Of a stretch of DNA of 28,733 bases, positions 6,350 to 16,214 are shown piece by piece (the first letter of the stretch is position 1; every line of letters begins with the position of its first letter). The stretch lies in assembly GCA_031393795.1 (NCBI GenBank), contig JANMWE010000159.1, forward strand, positions 1 through 28,733, in the 5' to 3' direction. A program made the translations under genes and the position numbers. Under the pieces are notes generated by a model. That model saw only the letters and a program-made list of their open reading frames with translations, was not told the DNA's origin and ran no database searches. This DNA comes from CAMLHU01 sp031393795 (GTDB lineage Bacteria; Gemmatimonadota; Gemmatimonadetes; Gemmatimonadales; GWC2-71-9).

Positions 6350-6383
6350 TTGCCTCTGACCGGTTTTGTGATAAATTTCACAA
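6350..6383 (+). promoter_or_regulatory. atp operon promoter overlapping a CRP/FNR-type palindrome
   Basis: TTGCCT (6350-6355), 16 bp, then TAAATT (6372-6377) form a plausible sigma-70 promoter about 50 bp before atpA. The -10 is embedded in TTGTGATAAATTTCACAA (6366-6383), whose 6-bp arms are perfect and which matches the E. coli CRP half-sites TGTGA-N6-TCACA exactly. A regulator binding here would cover the -10 and so repress. The atpA ribosome site is GGGAG (6417-6421). Confidence 0.55.
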
Positions 6384-6425
6384 GCTGTAGTCCACCCTGA
6401 TCCGACCACCGTTTGTGGGAGCACC

Positions 6426-8003
<1,578 letters not shown>

Positions 8004-8004
8004 G

Positions 8005-8883
8005 ATGGCGCAGACCAAGGCGCTCCGGGGGCGGATCAAGTCGGTCCAGAACACCCGGAAGATCACCCGGACGATGGAGCTGGTCTCCACGTCCAAGCTG
8101 AAGCGGGCGCAGGACCGCGTGGTGTCGGCGCGGCCCTACGCCGAGGCGCTCACGGCGGTGATCGCGGACCTGTACTCGGCGGAGCTGGCGGAATCGTTCC
8201 CGCTCCTGCGTCGGCCAGTGGGCCCGGCGGCCGGTGGGCCGACCCGTGCCGCCATCATCCTCGTGACCTCCAACCGCGGACTCGCGGGCGGATTCAACGC
8301 CGGCCTGATCAAGGAAGCGCGTCGTCGCATCGAAGAGCTCGAGGCCTCGGGCCACACGGTGGAGCTCCACGGCGTCGGCAAGAAGGGGATCGGCTACTTC
8401 CGCTACATCGGCCGGATCCCGACGGTGCAGCGCATCGATATCGGCGACAAGCCCACTGCCGAGCACGCCACCGAGCTCGTGGCCGGGTTGATGGCCGCGT
8501 TCGAGCAGGGAGCGCTGGCCAGCGTGGACCTCATCTATTCCCGCTTCCTCAGTGCGATCAGCACCCCGCCGACGACCCGCCGGATCCTCCCGATCGAGGC
8601 GCCGGCGGCGAAGGGGGTGCGGCCCGACTACCTGCTCAAGCCGGGCGCCGACGCGATCCTGTCGTCGCTCCTGCCGCTCTACGTCCGGAACGCGGTGTAC
8701 CGCGGCCTGGTCGAGACCGCCGCGGCCGAGCACGGCGCCCGCCGGACCGCGATGAAGAACGCGACCGACAACGCGGGCGACATCATCCATTCGCTCAAGC
8801 GCACGTACAACCGCCTCCGCCAGGCCGCGATCACGCAGGAGATCAGCGAGATCGTGGGCGGGGCCGCGGCGCTGCAAGACTGA
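8005..8883 (+). CDS. atpG: F1 ATP synthase subunit gamma
   Basis: 292-aa central-stalk subunit that rotates inside alpha3-beta3. The N-terminal helix carries the family signature RGRIKSVQNTRKITRTMELV (about 8-27). The Rossmann-like middle includes IILVTSNRGLAGGFN, and the C-terminal helix ends with NRLRQAAITQEISEIVGGAAAL. ATG 8005 lies one base after the atpA stop (TGAgATG), so translation is coupled. The length is normal for bacteria. Confidence 0.96.
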   Translation: MAQTKALRGRIKSVQNTRKITRTMELVSTSKLKRAQDRVVSARPYAEALTAVIADLYSAELAESFPLLRRPVGPAAGGPTRAAIILVTSNRGLAGGFNAGLIKEARRRIEELEASGHTVELHGVGKKGIGYFRYIGRIPTVQRIDIGDKPTAEHATELVAGLMAAFEQGALASVDLIYSRFLSAISTPPTTRRILPIEAPAAKGVRPDYLLKPGADAILSSLLPLYVRNAVYRGLVETAAAEHGARRTAMKNATDNAGDIIHSLKRTYNRLRQAAITQEISEIVGGAAALQD

Positions 8884-8900
8884 CCCTTCGAGGACGAATC

Positions 8901-10325
8901 ATGGCAACGGCAACGCAGCAGATCGGCAAGGTCATCCAGGTCATCGGTCCCGTCCTCGACGTCGAGTTCGAGCCCGGCCACCTGCCCGAGATCTACAACG
9001 CCCTCCTCCTCGAGAACTCGACCGGCGCGGTGCCGGTGCGGCTCGTGGCCGAGGTGCAGCAGCACATCGGGCAGAACCAGGTCCGCGCGGTGGCGATGAG
9101 CACCACCGACGGCGTGGTGCGCGGGATGGACGTCCTCGACACCGGCGCGGCGATCTCGGTGCCGGTCGGCGATGTGCCGCTCGGCCGCATCCTCAACGTG
9201 CTCGGGGAGCCCGTCGACGGTGGCGCCCCGATCCCGAAGGACGCGCTGCGGTGGCCGATCCACCGCGAGACCCCGAAGTTCACCGACCTCGAGCCCAAGA
9301 CCGAGGTGTTCGAGACCGGCATCAAGGTCATCGACCTGATCGCCCCGTTCGTGAAGGGCGGCAAGATCGGCCTCTTCGGCGGCGCCGGCGTCGGCAAGAC
9401 GGTCGTCATCATGGAGCTGATCAACAACGTGCAGAAGGGTCACGGCGGCAAGTCCGTGTTCTGCGGCGTCGGCGAGCGGACCCGTGAAGGGAACGACCTC
9501 TACCAGGAAATGAGCGAGAGCGGCGTCATCAAGAGCACCGCGCTGGTGTACGGCCAGATGAACGAGCCGCCGGGCGCCCGCCTCCGCGTCGGCCTCTCGG
9601 GCCTGACCATCGCGGAATACTTCCGCGACGTCGAGAACCAGGACGTGCTCCTGTTCATCGACAACATCTTCCGGTTCACCCAGGCCGGGTCCGAAGTCTC
9701 GGCCCTCCTCGGCCGCATGCCGAGCGCCGTTGGGTACCAACCCACCCTGGCCACCGAGATGGGCGACCTGCAGGAGCGTATCACCTCCACCACCAAGGGC
9801 TCGATCACCTCGGTGCAGGCCATCTATGTGCCGGCCGACGACCTGACCGACCCGGCGCCCGCTACCGCCTTTGCCCACCTCGACGCGCAGGTCGTGTTGA
9901 GCCGTGCGATCTCGGAGCTCGGCATCTACCCGGCCGTCGACCCGCTTGACAGCTCCAGCCGCATCCTGGACGCGCAGTACCTCGGCCAGCGTCACTACGA
10001 CGTGGCCATCGGGGTGCAGCGCATCCTGCAGCGGTACAAGGGGCTCCAGGACATCATCGCCATCCTGGGCATGGACGAGCTCTCGGAAGAGGACAAGTTG
10101 GTCGTGTCGCGGGCGCGCCGCGTGCAGCGCTTCCTGTCGCAGCCGTTCTTCGTCGCCGAGCAGTTCACCGGGTTCCCGGGCAAGTACGTCAAGCTGGCCG
10201 AGAGCATCGAGTCGTTCGAGCGGGTGCTGGCCGGTGAGTTCGACCATCTCCCCGAGCAGGCGTTCTATATGGTGGGTGGGATCGACGAGGCGGTGGAGAA
10301 GGCCAAGAAGATGGCGTCGGCGTGA
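8901..10325 (+). CDS. atpD: F1 ATP synthase subunit beta
   Basis: 474-aa catalytic subunit. Walker A GGAGVGKT (160-167), the GERTREGNDLYQEM segment with the catalytic Glu, LLFIDNIFRFTQAGSEVSALLGRMPSAVGY, and the adenine-pocket region AISELGIYPAVDPLDSSSR are all present. DELSEEDK, which in other bacteria contacts the epsilon C-terminal helices, is intact in the C-terminal domain. It starts at ATG 8901 with GAGGACG upstream. Its TGA overlaps the atpC ATG by one base (TGATG). Confidence 0.97.
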   Translation: MATATQQIGKVIQVIGPVLDVEFEPGHLPEIYNALLLENSTGAVPVRLVAEVQQHIGQNQVRAVAMSTTDGVVRGMDVLDTGAAISVPVGDVPLGRILNVLGEPVDGGAPIPKDALRWPIHRETPKFTDLEPKTEVFETGIKVIDLIAPFVKGGKIGLFGGAGVGKTVVIMELINNVQKGHGGKSVFCGVGERTREGNDLYQEMSESGVIKSTALVYGQMNEPPGARLRVGLSGLTIAEYFRDVENQDVLLFIDNIFRFTQAGSEVSALLGRMPSAVGYQPTLATEMGDLQERITSTTKGSITSVQAIYVPADDLTDPAPATAFAHLDAQVVLSRAISELGIYPAVDPLDSSSRILDAQYLGQRHYDVAIGVQRILQRYKGLQDIIAILGMDELSEEDKLVVSRARRVQRFLSQPFFVAEQFTGFPGKYVKLAESIESFERVLAGEFDHLPEQAFYMVGGIDEAVEKAKKMASA

Positions 10326-10585
10326 TGCACGTCACGGTCATTTCGCCGGAAGCGGCCATCTTCGACGGTGAGGCCGACGCGCTGACCGCGCCGGCCTACG
10401 ATGGGTCGGTCGGCGTGCTGCCCCGGCACGCGCCGATGATGACCCTCCTCGGGGAGGGCGTCCTTGCCGTCCGCCGGGGGGAGAGCACCCGTACCTTTCA
10501 GGTGCGGGGCGGATTCCTTCAGGTCGTCCACGACCGCGTCCGGGTCGTGGCAGAACATGTCCAGGAGAACAAGACTGATGCGTAA
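10325..10585 (+). CDS. atpC: F1 ATP synthase subunit epsilon, short form
   Basis: 86-aa epsilon subunit. The sequence covers the N-terminal beta-sandwich only (MHVTVISPEAAIFDGEADAL ... GGFLQVVHDRVRVVAEHV) and stops where the two C-terminal helices of the usual 130-140-aa protein would begin. Similar short epsilons are known in Bacteroidota and Chlorobi. The ATG overlaps the atpD stop. The stop overlaps the next gene's start by 8 bp and an AGGAG ribosome site for that gene lies inside this frame, so truncation by a recent frameshift is unlikely. Confidence 0.92.
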   Translation: MHVTVISPEAAIFDGEADALTAPAYDGSVGVLPRHAPMMTLLGEGVLAVRRGESTRTFQVRGGFLQVVHDRVRVVAEHVQENKTDA

Positions 10586-11174
10586 GCTCGTGCTGCTTGC
10601 AGTGCTGTTCGCCCCGCTGACCGCGGCCGCCCAGTCCACCGGCACCCCGGTCTTCGCGGCCCCGTACCGTGCCTTCGCCCGCTCCGAGATCGGCCTCTCC
10701 CTCTCCGATCCGGGCAGCGGCGTGGCGCTCGAAGGATTCTACAAGGCCGGCCACAAGAACTGGGACGTCGGGTTCCGCGGCGGATTCTGGGACCTCGGCT
10801 CGGGGACCAACAGCACCGCGATCCTCCTCGGCGTCGATGGCCGGACCCGCGTCCTGACCCACAGCCAGAGCTTCCCGCTCGATGGCGCCCTGACCCTGGG
10901 CGCCGGGGCGAGCCTGGTCAACCAGTTCAACCAGTTCATGTTCCCGATCGGTATCTCGCTCGGTCGCCGGGTGGACCTCGAGGGGAGCTCGACCAGTTTC
11001 GTCCCCTACTTCCAGCCGGTGCTGACCCCGGTCTTCGGGAACGGGAACAGCGACCTGCTCTTCTCCATCGGCCTCGGCGCCGACGTCAAGCTGAACCGTC
11101 AGGTCGACCTCCGAGTCTCCGGCGCGATCGGCGACATGGACGGTGTGTCGGTCAGCTTCGCCTGGCTGCGTTGA
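10578..11174 (+). CDS. small outer-membrane beta-barrel-like protein, unknown function
   Basis: 198 aa. The N-terminus MRKLVLLAVLFAPLTAAAQS is a clear Sec signal peptide with cleavage after TAAA or TAAAQ. The mature part alternates short polar turns (Gly, Asp, Asn, Ser) with amphipathic strands, as in porin-like or autotransporter-type barrels (for example GVALEGFYKAGHKNWDVGFRGG, reported here as a region around mature residues 35-55). No enzyme motif was recognised. ATG 10578 lies inside the atpC frame with AGGAG 10 bp upstream, so it is translated from the atp mRNA. Its tie to ATP synthase is probably positional only. Confidence 0.7.
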   Translation: MRKLVLLAVLFAPLTAAAQSTGTPVFAAPYRAFARSEIGLSLSDPGSGVALEGFYKAGHKNWDVGFRGGFWDLGSGTNSTAILLGVDGRTRVLTHSQSFPLDGALTLGAGASLVNQFNQFMFPIGISLGRRVDLEGSSTSFVPYFQPVLTPVFGNGNSDLLFSIGLGADVKLNRQVDLRVSGAIGDMDGVSVSFAWLR

Positions 11175-11186
11175 TCCTCGCTTGAA

Positions 11187-11216
11187 TTGACTTCATCGGC
11201 GGGGCCGCGGTAGCTT
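11187..11216 (+). promoter_or_regulatory. sigma-70-like promoter for the 11266 gene
   Basis: TTGACT (11187-11192), an 18-bp GC-rich spacer, then TAGCTT (11211-11216). The predicted start near 11223 leaves a leader of about 43 nt with a GGAGG ribosome site before ATG 11266. Confidence 0.5.
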
Positions 11217-11265
11217 GCGGCCTGCCGGTGAAGTTTTCTTTCCGGTCCACCACTTCGGAGGCACC

Positions 11266-11943
11266 ATGCGTCGTACTGTTGCTCTTGCAGTCGCTGCCGC
11301 GTCACTCCTCGCCGTTCCCGCCCGGGCGCAGGTCCTCGGGCTGCCGGTCTACGGTGCCGGCGTCAGCAGCGGCATCTCGCTCAATGCTGACTACGGCTTC
11401 GACACCTTCGAGCCGGGCAGCGCCAAGGCCAAGACCATCGGCCTTACCGGCGGCGTCGCCCTCGGCCCGCTCGGCGTCACCGCCACCTACGCCTCGACCA
11501 ATCCGGAAGGCGCCGGCAACAACCAGACCTCCTTCGGCGCCACCGCCAACATGAAGGTCTTCGGCGGCCCGCTGATCCCGATCTCGGTCAACGCGCAGGT
11601 GGGTGCCGGATATTGGGTGTTGAAGGGCGCCGGCCCGCTTGGTCAGGACCTCAAGAACGTCAACATCCCCGTGAGCCTTGGCATCGCGCTCAACATCCCG
11701 ACTCCCGGTGTCTCGATCAAGCCGTGGATCGCCCCGCGCATGCAGTACACCCGCAGCACCGGCGGCGTGGACAATTCCCAGACCAAGTTCGGGATCAGCG
11801 CCGGCGTGAACCTCGGCCTCATCGGCGGGATCAACGGCCGCATCGCCTACGACCAGATCTCGCTCAACAACAATGTGAAGAACAAGATCTTCTCGATCGG
11901 CCTCGGGTGGAACTTCAACGTGCCGGTCGTCCCGGGGATCTGA
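11266..11943 (+). CDS. outer-membrane beta-barrel protein, unknown function
   Basis: 225 aa. MRRTVALAVAAASLLAVPARAQ is a Sec signal peptide with an ARA-Q cleavage site. The mature protein is Gly/Asn/Thr-rich with strands about ten residues long (SGISLNADYGFDTFEPG; KFGISAGVNLGLIGGINGRI). It ends with IFSIGLGWNFNVPVVPGI, a pattern like the closing strand of an OmpA/OmpW-size barrel. ATG 11266 follows GGAGG closely. It has its own promoter (11187-11216). The lipoprotein gene at 11949 follows 5 bp after its stop. It resembles the 10578 product in size and style but is not an obvious duplicate. Confidence 0.72.
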   Translation: MRRTVALAVAAASLLAVPARAQVLGLPVYGAGVSSGISLNADYGFDTFEPGSAKAKTIGLTGGVALGPLGVTATYASTNPEGAGNNQTSFGATANMKVFGGPLIPISVNAQVGAGYWVLKGAGPLGQDLKNVNIPVSLGIALNIPTPGVSIKPWIAPRMQYTRSTGGVDNSQTKFGISAGVNLGLIGGINGRIAYDQISLNNNVKNKIFSIGLGWNFNVPVVPGI

Positions 11944-11948
11944 TCCAC

Positions 11949-12326
11949 TTGCGACGCTCCTTCCGGAACACCGCCCTCGCCGTCGCCCTCGTGGCGGCGG
12001 CGGGGTGCGCGCAGACTTTCGATGCGACCACCCTCGGCGTCCCGGCCACCCTGGCCGCGGACAACGTGGCCGCTCCGCAGGGCACGGCGTTCAAGGTGAA
12101 CGCGAAGGCGCTCTGGGCCGCCTGGGGACTCTTGCCGGTCAGCCAGCCGATGCTGCAGAAGACCCTCGCCGCTCAGCTTGTCGGCGGCAAGAGCATCGCC
12201 AATGTGCGCATCCACACCCACACCTCCATCCTCGATGGCATCATCACCCTCGGCACGTTCGGGGTGCTGTCGCCGCGATCCGTATCCTACGAAGGCGTGA
12301 TCGTCGAGGCCCCGCCAAGCCCGTAG
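11949..12326 (+). CDS. Bor-like lipoprotein
   Basis: 125 aa from a TTG start. LRRSFRNTALAVALVAAAGC is a lipoprotein signal with lipobox AAGC (Cys20). The C-terminal part (HTHTSILDGIITLGTFGVLS followed by PRSVSYEG) resembles the Bor/Iss family block GFITLGIYTPLEARVYC. Bor proteins are small outer-membrane lipoproteins linked to serum resistance, but members in environmental bacteria have no known role. The TTG is chosen because it gives a normal lipoprotein signal and lies 5 bp after the previous stop; the frame upstream runs through another gene. It is likely co-transcribed with the 11266 gene. Confidence 0.6.
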   Translation: MRRSFRNTALAVALVAAAGCAQTFDATTLGVPATLAADNVAAPQGTAFKVNAKALWAAWGLLPVSQPMLQKTLAAQLVGGKSIANVRIHTHTSILDGIITLGTFGVLSPRSVSYEGVIVEAPPSP

Positions 12327-12361
12327 AAGGGCAAGGGAGCGGGGTCGGCGGGCAGGAGACG

Positions 12362-12439
12362 GGAACCCTCCTGAGGAGCGCAAGCGACGAAGGACCTAGC
12401 GTGACGAGCTAGGTCCTTCGCTTCGCTCAGGAAGGTACC
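12362..12439. repeat. dispersed palindrome (copy B) between convergent genes
   Basis: The left arm GGAACCCTCCTGAG...GAAGGACCTAGC (12362-12400) pairs with GCTAGGTCCTTCG...CTCAGGAAGGTACC (12408-12439). It is the reverse-orientation relative of the element at 6149-6227; the stretch around TCCTTCGTCGCTTGCGCTCC is shared exactly. Outside it, GAAGGGCAA (12327 on) and TTGCCCTTC (before 12480) form outer arms. It lies between a plus-strand lipoprotein and the minus-strand waaA, so it may terminate both transcripts. Confidence 0.75.
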
Positions 12440-12480
12440 ATTGCGATCGGTACCCACCTCCTTGCCGTTGCCCTTCTTCG

Positions 12481-13788
12481 TTACCGCGTTGACTCGACCG
12501 TCATCACGATCAGTTCGGCGCAGCGCGCGCTCGCGCCGAGGTTCTGGTCCACCACCGCACGCGCCTTTCGCCCCGCGTCTGCGCGCACGCCATCCTGCTC
12601 GATCCACCCGCTCCAGATCCTGACCAGGATCGCGAACGGGGAGTCTTGCGACTCCTTCGGCGGGAGGGCTACCGCTCCCCCGGCCTCGCGGAGGAGTGTC
12701 GCATCCCGACTCTCCCTCCAATTCGGTCCCATCAAGACCGGGAGCCCCCACGCCGCAGGTTCCAGGACCGAGTGCAACCCCGCCCGCCGGAAGCCACCCC
12801 CGACATAGGCCATCGATCCTGCGCCATACAGGGCGGCAAGGACCCCCACCTTGTCGCCGACGAGGAGGGGGGCCGCACCGGTTCTTGCGCTCAGGCGTAC
12901 GGGGACGGGGAGTGCGGAGCGCTGGGCCAGCTCATCGATCTTGTGGAGATGGGCCGCGGTCGGTTCGTGCGGGACCAGGATCAGCTGCGCCCGGGGATGC
13001 CGGGCACGGACCCGTGCGAAAGCTTCGAGAAGGAGGACCTCGTCGTCCTCCCAGGTGGAACCCGCGACAAGGGTAGGGCCACTTCGGCCGAGACCAAGGA
13101 GCGGATCGTCCGGGCGCACCGCCGCGACCTTCGCGGTCACGCTGTCGAAGCGCGGGTCACCGTTCACGATGATCACGCCGGGCCTCGTCCCGAGGGCGCT
13201 CAGCCGCACCGCATCCGCGGGGTCGATCGCGGCCGCCGCGCTCAGGGAAGCATACCCCGGCGCGAGGAAGGACCGGGCCGGCCATCCCAACCGCCCGCTC
13301 CCCGGCCGCACCGTCGCGGCGACGAGCACCACTTTCACCCCGCGTGCGGACGCACGGGTCGCGAGTTCGGGCCAGAGGTCGAGCTTGGTGAAGACGAGGG
13401 CCGAAGGCCGCAGGATATCGAGCAGCGATTCGGCGGCTTCGGGAGTGTCGTAGGGGAGATAGTCGGCGATGTCCGCGGGGACCCGGCGCGCGAGCGCCTC
13501 GGCCGAGCTCGAGAAGTGGGTGTAGGCGATCTGCCACTCCGGTCGTGTGGCCCGGAGCGCCCCCATCACCGACTCGGCCTGCAGTCCTTCACCCACCGAG
13601 GGAGCGTGGAACCAGACCAGTGGCCGGCGTGCGTCCCGCCCGGTGGCACTCCAGGCCCGGAGGCGCTCGAGCACGCCGGCCCGTGCGGCGTGGGCACGCG
13701 CCAACTTCGGGCTGAGGCGCGCCGCCCACGGCAGGAGTGCGGTGGCCAATCGGACGGCGCCGCGATAGGCCAGGGAGGTCTCAGGCAT
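12481..13788 (-). CDS. waaA: 3-deoxy-D-manno-octulosonic acid (Kdo) transferase
   Basis: 435-aa inner-membrane-associated GT30 glycosyltransferase that adds Kdo from CMP-Kdo to the lipid A precursor. The N-terminal hydrophobic helix (AYRGAVRLATALLPWAARLS) fits. HAPSVGEG (61-68) holds the catalytic Glu67 of the SxGE motif. The C-terminal domain has AGSTWEDDEVLL and the CMP-Kdo-binding GGGFRRAGLHSVLEPAAWGL. I use ATG 13788 (MPETSLAYRG) because it matches the family N-terminus; upstream in-frame codons give a charged, unconserved extension. It shows that the organism makes LPS. It is divergent from serA and convergent with the lipoprotein gene across the copy B palindrome. Confidence 0.9.
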   Translation of the reverse strand: MPETSLAYRGAVRLATALLPWAARLSPKLARAHAARAGVLERLRAWSATGRDARRPLVWFHAPSVGEGLQAESVMGALRATRPEWQIAYTHFSSSAEALARRVPADIADYLPYDTPEAAESLLDILRPSALVFTKLDLWPELATRASARGVKVVLVAATVRPGSGRLGWPARSFLAPGYASLSAAAAIDPADAVRLSALGTRPGVIIVNGDPRFDSVTAKVAAVRPDDPLLGLGRSGPTLVAGSTWEDDEVLLLEAFARVRARHPRAQLILVPHEPTAAHLHKIDELAQRSALPVPVRLSARTGAAPLLVGDKVGVLAALYGAGSMAYVGGGFRRAGLHSVLEPAAWGLPVLMGPNWRESRDATLLREAGGAVALPPKESQDSPFAILVRIWSGWIEQDGVRADAGRKARAVVDQNLGASARCAELIVMTVESTR

Positions 13789-13794
13789 CGCCCA

Positions 13795-13823
13795 AAGGTC
13801 GGGAGGTCGGGCGGTGGCGTCAA
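13795..13823 (-). promoter_or_regulatory. candidate waaA promoter (leaderless)
   Basis: On the minus strand, TTGACG (13818-13823), 17 bp, then GACCTT (13795-13800). The predicted transcription start falls on the waaA ATG at 13788, and no Shine-Dalgarno is visible before it. The -10 match is poor. Confidence 0.3.
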
Positions 13824-13891
13824 CGGGCACCTCGTCCCGGATCACGCTACTTTTCATCGTTGCCTTATTCGACCCTTCTGAGGCGATCATC

Positions 13892-15559
13892 ATGGATCAT
13901 CGGTCAGCCGTCGCTCCTGCCGCCCAGCCCCCGGTCCGCGGTGCCGCGCGCTCGTTCCGCGTCCTCGTCACCGACGGGATCGACCAGGAGGGGATCGACC
14001 TCCTGAGCGCCGAGCCGCGCCTCCAGGTGGACGTCTCACCCACGCTGCCGCCGGCGGAGCTGCTGGGGCGGATCGCCGACTACGACGCGGTGATCGTCCG
14101 GAGCGCCACGAAGGTCACCGAAGAGGTGATCCGCCGCGGCACCAACCTCAAGGTGATCGGGCGGGCCGGCGTGGGGATCGACAACATCGCACTGAAGGCC
14201 GCCACCACGCTCGGTGTCGCGGTGATCAATTCTCCGGCCGGGAACACGGTGGCGGTGGCGGAGCTTTTCTTCGCCTCCGTCCTTTCGCTCTTCCGGCATC
14301 TCGCCGCCGCCGATGCCTCGATGAAGGGGGGAAAGTGGGAGCGGAACAAGCTCGTCGGCCGGGAATTGCACGGGCGTACCCTCGGGATCGTCGGCGTCGG
14401 GCCGATCGGGGGTGAGGTGGCCCAGCGGGCACGGGCCTTCGGGATGCGGGTGATGGCCTTCGACCCCTACGTCACCGATACCCGGCTGCAGGCGTTGCAG
14501 GTCCAGCGGGCGGTGTCGCTCGAGGCCCTGCTGGCGTCGGCGGATGTCCTCACGGTCCATACGCCGCTCACGGAGGAGACCCGCGGACTCATCGGTCGCG
14601 CCGCCCTGGCCCTCCTCCCGCCCACGGCGGTGGTGGCGAACCTCGCGCGCGGGGGGATCATCGACCAGGACGCCCTCGTCGAAGCGCTCGAACAGGGTCG
14701 GATCGGCGGGGCGGTGCTCGATGTGTACGACGTGGAACCCCTGCCGGCGGACCATCCGCTGCGGAAGGCGCGCAACGTGATCCTCACCCCGCACCTCGGG
14801 GCGTCGACGGTGGAGGCGCAGCGGAACGTCGCAGTGGATGCGTGCGCCGCGGTCCGTGACGCGCTCCTTCGCCAGGAATTCGGCCGTTCCATCAACGTCG
14901 CCTCCCTCGATGGGATCGGATGGGCCGAGCTGCAGCCGGCGCTGCTCCTGGCCCGCCGGTTGGCGACGCTGGCCCGCGCCCTCCTGGCGGACAAGGGGGT
15001 GAAGCTCGTCGGGCGCCTGACCGTCCGCGTGGGCCAGGACCTGGGTGGTGGTCGCGATGCCTTCCTTGCCGCCGCCGCGCTCGGTGCGCTCGAAGGAGTG
15101 GTCGAGTCGGAGCGGCTCAACCTCGTCAACGCTCGCGCGGTGGCTGCCGCGCGGGGACTCGAAGTGGCGATCGGTGATCTCTCCGAGGCCGAACACCCTG
15201 CGGCGATCGAAGTGACCGTGGGGAGCGAGTTGGAGTCGGTCACGGTCGCAGGGATGGCCCCTGCGCGCACCACCCCGCACCTCACGCGCATCGAGGGGTT
15301 CCGGGTGGACATCGCCCCGCGCCAGACCCTCATCATCCTCACCAATCACGATGTGCCCGGCGTCATCGGGCGGGTCGGGAGCCTCCTGGGCGCGGCCGGG
15401 GTGAACATCGCCGAGTACCATCAGGCGCGGCTTCGGCAAGGGGGCGAAGCGCTCGCGGCGATCTCCGTCGATGACCCGGTGGGCCAGGAGATCCGTCGCC
15501 GGCTGCTCGAGCTCCCCGATGTCCGCTCGGCCACGATCGTCTCCTTCCTGGGCACGTGA
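13892..15559 (+). CDS. serA: D-3-phosphoglycerate dehydrogenase (long, ACT-containing type)
   Basis: 555 aa. It oxidises 3-phosphoglycerate to 3-phosphohydroxypyruvate, the first step of serine synthesis. The NAD-binding GVGPIGGE is at 168-175. Catalytic residues are visible as Arg253 (NLARGGIIDQ), Glu282 (DVEPLP) and His301 (TPHLGAST). The middle holds an allosteric-substrate-binding-like domain (about 335-475), followed by a C-terminal ACT domain (about 485-555, LTNHDVPGVIGRVGSLLG). This is type I architecture like Mycobacterium SerA, where serine feedback acts through ACT/ASB. I choose ATG 13892 (MDHRSAVAP) with GAGGCG upstream. It is first in a serA-serB-serC operon. Confidence 0.95.
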   Translation: MDHRSAVAPAAQPPVRGAARSFRVLVTDGIDQEGIDLLSAEPRLQVDVSPTLPPAELLGRIADYDAVIVRSATKVTEEVIRRGTNLKVIGRAGVGIDNIALKAATTLGVAVINSPAGNTVAVAELFFASVLSLFRHLAAADASMKGGKWERNKLVGRELHGRTLGIVGVGPIGGEVAQRARAFGMRVMAFDPYVTDTRLQALQVQRAVSLEALLASADVLTVHTPLTEETRGLIGRAALALLPPTAVVANLARGGIIDQDALVEALEQGRIGGAVLDVYDVEPLPADHPLRKARNVILTPHLGASTVEAQRNVAVDACAAVRDALLRQEFGRSINVASLDGIGWAELQPALLLARRLATLARALLADKGVKLVGRLTVRVGQDLGGGRDAFLAAAALGALEGVVESERLNLVNARAVAAARGLEVAIGDLSEAEHPAAIEVTVGSELESVTVAGMAPARTTPHLTRIEGFRVDIAPRQTLIILTNHDVPGVIGRVGSLLGAAGVNIAEYHQARLRQGGEALAAISVDDPVGQEIRRRLLELPDVRSATIVSFLGT

Positions 15560-15569
15560 GCTTCCCGGA

Positions 15570-16214
15570 TTGAGCGCGTTCCGGAGCGTCGTGCTGGACG
15601 TCGATTCGACCCTCACCGGGATCGAGGGGATCGACTGGCTGGCCGCACGCCGAGGGGCAGACCTGGCGGCGGAGATCGGCAGGCTGACCCGGCAGGCGAT
15701 GGATGGGACGGCCCCGCTCGACCGGCTCTATGGCCTTCGACTCGACATGGTCCGCCCCACGGCGGATGAACTGACCGCGCTCGCCGCGGCGTACCAAGCG
15801 GCCGCTGCCCCGGGGGCACGGGAGGCGCTTGCACAATTCCGCGAGGCGGGGCTGCAACTGCGCGTGATCAGCGGGGGGATCCGCGGGGCGGTTGTGCCGT
15901 TCGCCCACTGGCTCGGCATCCCGGCTTCCGAAGTATCCGCCGTGGAGGTCCGGTTCGACGGCCACGGGCGGTACAATGGCTGGGACGCCTCCAGCCCCCT
16001 CGCCACGGCCACCGGCAAGGCCACCGTGCTGCGATCCTTGGACCTTCCGATGCCGATCCTCGCGGTCGGTGACGGGATCACCGACCTGGCGATGCGTGGC
16101 GCGGGTGCCGGCCTCGCGGCCTACACCGGGTTCGTGCGCCGCGAGGCGGTGGTGCAGGGCGCCGACCATGTGCTCACGACGTTCGACGAACTCCGATCCC
16201 TGGTACTCCCGTGA
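15570..16214 (+). CDS. serB: phosphoserine phosphatase
   Basis: 214-aa HAD-superfamily enzyme that releases serine from phosphoserine. Motif I DVDSTLTG has nucleophile Asp10 and acid/base Asp12. Motif II is VISGG with Ser101, motif III is Lys150 (TATGKATV), and motif IV is GDGITD (167-172). The start is a TTG at 15570 (SAFRSVVLDVDST), which puts motif I at the usual distance; no ATG or GTG is available there. It follows serA by 10 bp. Its stop overlaps the next start by 4 bp (GTGA). No N-terminal ACT domain is present. Confidence 0.9.
   Translation: MSAFRSVVLDVDSTLTGIEGIDWLAARRGADLAAEIGRLTRQAMDGTAPLDRLYGLRLDMVRPTADELTALAAAYQAAAAPGAREALAQFREAGLQLRVISGGIRGAVVPFAHWLGIPASEVSAVEVRFDGHGRYNGWDASSPLATATGKATVLRSLDLPMPILAVGDGITDLAMRGAGAGLAAYTGFVRREAVVQGADHVLTTFDELRSLVLP

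Noticed and set aside
13789..13893. N-terminal extension of WaaA from 13893
   Set aside because: It would overlap the serA start, is charged, and lies before the usual WaaA N-terminus.
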